From contig JBFMGQ010000001.1 in assembly GCA_040752515.1 (NCBI GenBank), positions 124,001-188,000 of the forward strand: a DNA stretch of 64,000 nt. Reading direction: 5' to 3'. The notes under the pieces are model-generated. The model saw nothing but the letters and a program-made list of their open reading frames with translations. It was not told the DNA's origin and made no database searches. Positions 61,110 to 64,000 of the stretch are shown piece after piece; the stretch's first letter is position 1, and every line of letters starts with the position of its first letter. The translations under genes were made by a program, and so were the position numbers. The stretch is from Tenuifilum sp040752515. Its GTDB lineage: Bacteria; Bacteroidota; Bacteroidia; Bacteroidales; Tenuifilaceae.

Positions 61110-61817
61110 ATGTCCAGAAGTTCCTACAACATCGATATTGAAAGCGTATTCGAGGGCGTATGCGGACTTTTCCCAAACCTGAAGCCCGAAGAGAAGGAGA
61201 TAATGCGCAACAATATCACCTGTCAATACTTCCGTAAAGGTGAGATAATTTACAAGGAAGGGGATACGCCACAGGGTTTGGTGTGCCTTTCGAAAGGGAA
61301 GGTTAAGCTCTACAAGGAAGGGGTTGGTGGTCGCGACCAAATTGTTCGTATGGCCAAACCAATCGGTTTTATAGGATACAGGGCATTATTTGCTGAAGAG
61401 AATTACTCGGCTACTGCCGAAGCGCTGGAGGATTCAGTGGTTTGCATTATTGAGAAAAATGCATTTATGGGAATCCTCAGGAACAATGCGGAACTCACAC
61501 TCAACATTCTTAAATCGGTTGCCACAGAGCTGGGTTTCTCAACCAACCGCACGGTAACCTTAACCCAAAAACATATCCGTGGGAGGTTAGCCGAATCGCT
61601 AATATTCCTCCGCGACACATACGGGCTGGAGGACGATGGTAAAACCATTAAGGTTTACCTCTCGCGTGAGGACTTAGCAAACCTATCGAACATGACCACC
61701 TCCAACGCCATAAGAACCCTATCGGGCTTTGCCGAGGAAGGGGTAATCGAACTCGATGGTCGTAGAATTAAGATTCTTGACCATCACAGGCTGGAGCGCA
61801 TTAGCGATTTAGGATAG
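61110..61817 (+). CDS. Crp/Fnr-family transcriptional regulator
   Basis: A 235-residue regulator with an N-terminal cyclic-nucleotide-binding-type beta roll (about 25-140: GEIIYKEGDTPQGLVCLSKG), a long dimer helix (about 140-165) and a C-terminal winged helix-turn-helix with the recognition region LANLSNMTTSNAIRTL (about 195-210). The typical phosphate-binding Arg/Ser pair for cAMP is not obvious. Cysteines (C17, C36 and others) are present, but not as a clear Fnr-type N-terminal iron-sulphur cluster. The signal is therefore unknown. A perfect palindrome lies just upstream of its promoter and could be its own binding site. It ends one base before the convergent MurF-Alr gene. Confidence 0.9.
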   Translation: MSRSSYNIDIESVFEGVCGLFPNLKPEEKEIMRNNITCQYFRKGEIIYKEGDTPQGLVCLSKGKVKLYKEGVGGRDQIVRMAKPIGFIGYRALFAEENYSATAEALEDSVVCIIEKNAFMGILRNNAELTLNILKSVATELGFSTNRTVTLTQKHIRGRLAESLIFLRDTYGLEDDGKTIKVYLSREDLANLSNMTTSNAIRTLSGFAEEGVIELDGRRIKILDHHRLERISDLG

Positions 61818-61818
61818 G

Positions 61819-64000
61819 CTATTCCTGAAAGTAAACCCGCTTTACCCTTTGCGAGATTGATGTGAGCACCTCGTATGCAATAGTTCCCATGGCTTTTGCC
61901 ATATCGGAAATGGTTGGTTTGTGGCCAAAAACTATCACCTCATCACCTTCGTGAACATCAACGCCGGTTGCATCGAGCATGCAAGTATCCATGCTAATAT
62001 TTCCAATGGTTGGCACCAGTGTACCATTCAGCATCATGCTGTAGTTGCCGTTACCCAGTAAACGCGATAACCCATCGGCGTAGCCAACCGGAATGGTAAC
62101 CACCGTGGTAGGCCTATCAACTATGCCTTTTCGGCTGTACCCTACGGTTTCGCCCGGTTGAATGTGCTTAACCTGTATCACCTTACTCCTTAGCGTACTA
62201 ATGGGCATCAGCTTGTCGGAAAGCGTTGGACTTATGCCATACAGGCCAATTCCCAACCGAACCATTTCGAATTGCGCTTCGGGATAACGTTCTATACCTC
62301 CAGTATTCAGGATATGCCGTATAGGTTGATATCCTAAAGCGTCAATCAATGTATTACAAGCCCTATCAAAGGTCTCTATTTGGTGTATGGTAAACTGGTC
62401 GTGTTGCGGCTCATCGCTGGCAGCCAAATGCGAGAAAATACTCTTAACCCTCACCGAATTGGTCGATTTAAGAATGGCTATTAGCTCACTGAGCTGGTCA
62501 TACGTAAAACCCAGCCTATGCATTCCGCTGTCAATTTTGATATGAATGCCGTAAGAGCTAACTCCTACCCTATTCAGAACGTTGATAAACTCCTTTAGCC
62601 CTGTGATATTATAGATTTCAGGTTCAAGGTTAAACTCAACCATTAGCTCGTAGGTGCCAAACGACGGATTCAGTACAACGATTGGCAGGGTGATGCCCGC
62701 CTCCCTAAGCGAAACGCCCTCGTCGGTATAAGCCACGCCAAGGTAATCGACCCGCTGGAACTGAAGCAGGTTTGCAATTTCATATGAGCCGCTACCATAC
62801 GAAAACGCTTTAACCATGGCCATTACCTTTACGCCAGGGTTAAGCATACTTCGGTAGTAGTTAAGGTTGTGAGCTATGGCATTCAGGTTGATTTCGAGTG
62901 TTGTTCGATGAACCTTTCGTTCAAGAGCTGCGCTAACCTGCTCAAAATGGAATTTGCGGCTACCCTTAACCAGAATGGCAGCATCGCGAATCTCCTTGCG
63001 CTTTAGGTCGAGCAGGAACTCATGGGTGCTACTGTAAAATTCCGCATCAATCTCAAAGGCGTAATCGTATCGACTTATTTCAGGGCCAATTCCAATGAGC
63101 AAGTCTACACCTTTATCCTGAAGCATTTGGGCAACCTTTGAGTAAAGCTGCTCAGGAGCGTAACCGCTTTCCAGAATATCGGAAAGAATAACCACATGCT
63201 GATCGTGCTGCTTCTGCTGCATCAAAAAATCGATGGCAATGGCAAGCGAACCCAAATCGGAATTATAGGAGTCGTTTATGATTGAACAACCGTTAATCCC
63301 TTCCTTTAATTCCAAACGCATGGCCACCGGCTGCAGGCGCTGTAAGCGCACGTCGATATCCTGTGCCTTATACCCCAGAAGAAGCATGGTGGTTATGCAG
63401 TGCATGGCATTCTCATACGATGCTGTATCGGTAAACGGTATCGATAATGTAAAATCCTGCTGGCTATAGCGAATATTTATTTGGGTTTTACCGGCCTGTC
63501 GCTGAATGCTTTTAACCTGCACTTTCGCGGCAGGGTTTTGCCCCCAAGTAAGTAGCTGGTTCTCGGCCAGCAAGGTGTTTTCCTGAACAATCGAATCGAT
63601 AACCGAATGATCCTTGCAATATATCAGCGTTTTTACCTCGCGGAACAGCTTCAACTTCTCGTTAACCTTCTCGTCAATATCGTCGAAGTTTTCCTGATGG
63701 GGCATTCCAACGTTGGTAAAAATACCAATGGTAGGGTCGATAATAGGTTGGAGTTTAACCATCTCGCCGGGTTTCGATATACCCGCCTCAAAAATGGCGA
63801 GGTCGAAATGGTTGTCCATTTGCAAAACCGAAAGGGGAACACCTACCTGCGAGTTGTAGCTCCGAGGGCTGCGCACAATTTGGTATTCGGAAAAGAGTAG
63901 CTGGTTAAGCCATTCCTTAACCACTGTCTTTCCATTGCTGCCGGTTATTCCAATCACCGGGTAAACAAAGCGGTTGCGGTGGTAGGCTGCAAGTTTTTGC
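61819..64000 (-). CDS. fused UDP-MurNAc-tripeptide:D-Ala-D-Ala ligase / alanine racemase (5' end outside window)
   Basis: The frame is open to the right edge, so the N-terminus is missing; about 727 residues are visible. The first part is MurF: ATP loop ITGSNGKT at about 63930-63948, FEAGISKPGEM and NDSYNSD further on. It adds D-Ala-D-Ala to the peptidoglycan precursor. From about 62910 on it is alanine racemase: LEINLNAIAHNL, the pyridoxal-phosphate lysine (AMVKAFSYG, codon 62809-62811), and near the end MPISTLRSKV and the catalytic-Tyr segment GYSRKGI. It makes the D-alanine that the ligase route uses. This MurF-Alr fusion is known in Bacteroidota. A GTG at 63957 is not the start, because KLAAYHRNRFVYP continues the MurF sequence upstream of it. 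Confidence 0.94.
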   Translation of the reverse strand, partial: QKLAAYHRNRFVYPVIGITGSNGKTVVKEWLNQLLFSEYQIVRSPRSYNSQVGVPLSVLQMDNHFDLAIFEAGISKPGEMVKLQPIIDPTIGIFTNVGMPHQENFDDIDEKVNEKLKLFREVKTLIYCKDHSVIDSIVQENTLLAENQLLTWGQNPAAKVQVKSIQRQAGKTQINIRYSQQDFTLSIPFTDTASYENAMHCITTMLLLGYKAQDIDVRLQRLQPVAMRLELKEGINGCSIINDSYNSDLGSLAIAIDFLMQQKQHDQHVVILSDILESGYAPEQLYSKVAQMLQDKGVDLLIGIGPEISRYDYAFEIDAEFYSSTHEFLLDLKRKEIRDAAILVKGSRKFHFEQVSAALERKVHRTTLEINLNAIAHNLNYYRSMLNPGVKVMAMVKAFSYGSGSYEIANLLQFQRVDYLGVAYTDEGVSLREAGITLPIVVLNPSFGTYELMVEFNLEPEIYNITGLKEFINVLNRVGVSSYGIHIKIDSGMHRLGFTYDQLSELIAILKSTNSVRVKSIFSHLAASDEPQHDQFTIHQIETFDRACNTLIDALGYQPIRHILNTGGIERYPEAQFEMVRLGIGLYGISPTLSDKLMPISTLRSKVIQVKHIQPGETVGYSRKGIVDRPTTVVTIPVGYADGLSRLLGNGNYSMMLNGTLVPTIGNISMDTCMLDATGVDVHEGDEVIVFGHKPTISDMAKAMGTIAYEVLTSISQRVKRVYFQE

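Noticed and set aside
1..64000. CRISPR array, tRNA or rRNA genes, insertion sequences
   Set aside because: No regularly spaced direct repeats, cloverleaf or T-loop signature (GGTTCGANTCC) with partners, or transposase motif was found. The giant PKD gene is repetitive at protein level but the DNA repeats are diverged.

Overview
The window reads as a chromosomal segment of a Bacteroidota bacterium, probably Bacteroidales-like. The evidence is two giant proteins with type IX secretion system (T9SS) sorting domains (one type A, one type B), a PorP/SprF-family partner, a thiamine locus made of a TonB-dependent receptor, PnuT and thiamine pyrophosphokinase, a MurF-alanine racemase fusion, a DUF4199 protein, and many promoters with the Bacteroidota -7 element TAnnTTTG, some with TTG about 20 bases upstream. 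No CRISPR array, tRNA, rRNA operon or insertion sequence was seen.

Layout. 1-5 kb: the end of an unknown gene, then metH and metF, which couple folate one-carbon units to methionine. 5-7.4 kb: a soluble triple-PAS hybrid histidine kinase. 7.5-11.6 kb: a TPP riboswitch controlling outer-membrane receptor, PnuT and ThiN, a thiamine uptake and pyrophosphorylation route. 11.9-17.7 kb: a KAS III-like enzyme, a secreted endonuclease/phosphatase-family protein with a beta-helix lipoprotein, an exported amidohydrolase and a GNAT enzyme. 17.8-32.7 kb: the T9SS adhesin locus, with a PorP/SprF-like protein and a 2,421-residue PKD-repeat protein on the minus strand, divergent from a 2,149-residue multidomain protein on the plus strand. 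32.8-36.1 kb: a 1,077-residue redox fusion carrying several Fe-S and flavin modules. 36.3-46.2 kb: a lipoprotein, a secreted DNA/RNA endonuclease, a nitroreductase, a glycosyltransferase, DUF4199, the SRP RNA, truA, tgt, an LptF/G permease, and an acyl-CoA carboxyltransferase with a biotin carrier.

46.8-56.6 kb is a defence island: type I restriction-modification genes hsdM, hsdS and hsdR, with an AbiEi/AbiEii-type toxin-antitoxin pair sitting between hsdS and hsdR and a YgjP-type zinc peptidase at the end. It is flanked by about 0.6-0.7 kb of gene-poor DNA on each side, and the right flank holds a decayed reading frame. 57.3-64 kb returns to housekeeping genes: ispE, an outer-membrane beta-barrel protein, glutamine-dependent NAD synthetase, a Crp/Fnr regulator and the MurF-Alr fusion, which runs off the right edge.

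Several start codons were moved inward because the longer frames begin at TTG or GTG inside a promoter, riboswitch or untranslated leader. All functions are read from motifs and gene order only; no database search was possible.
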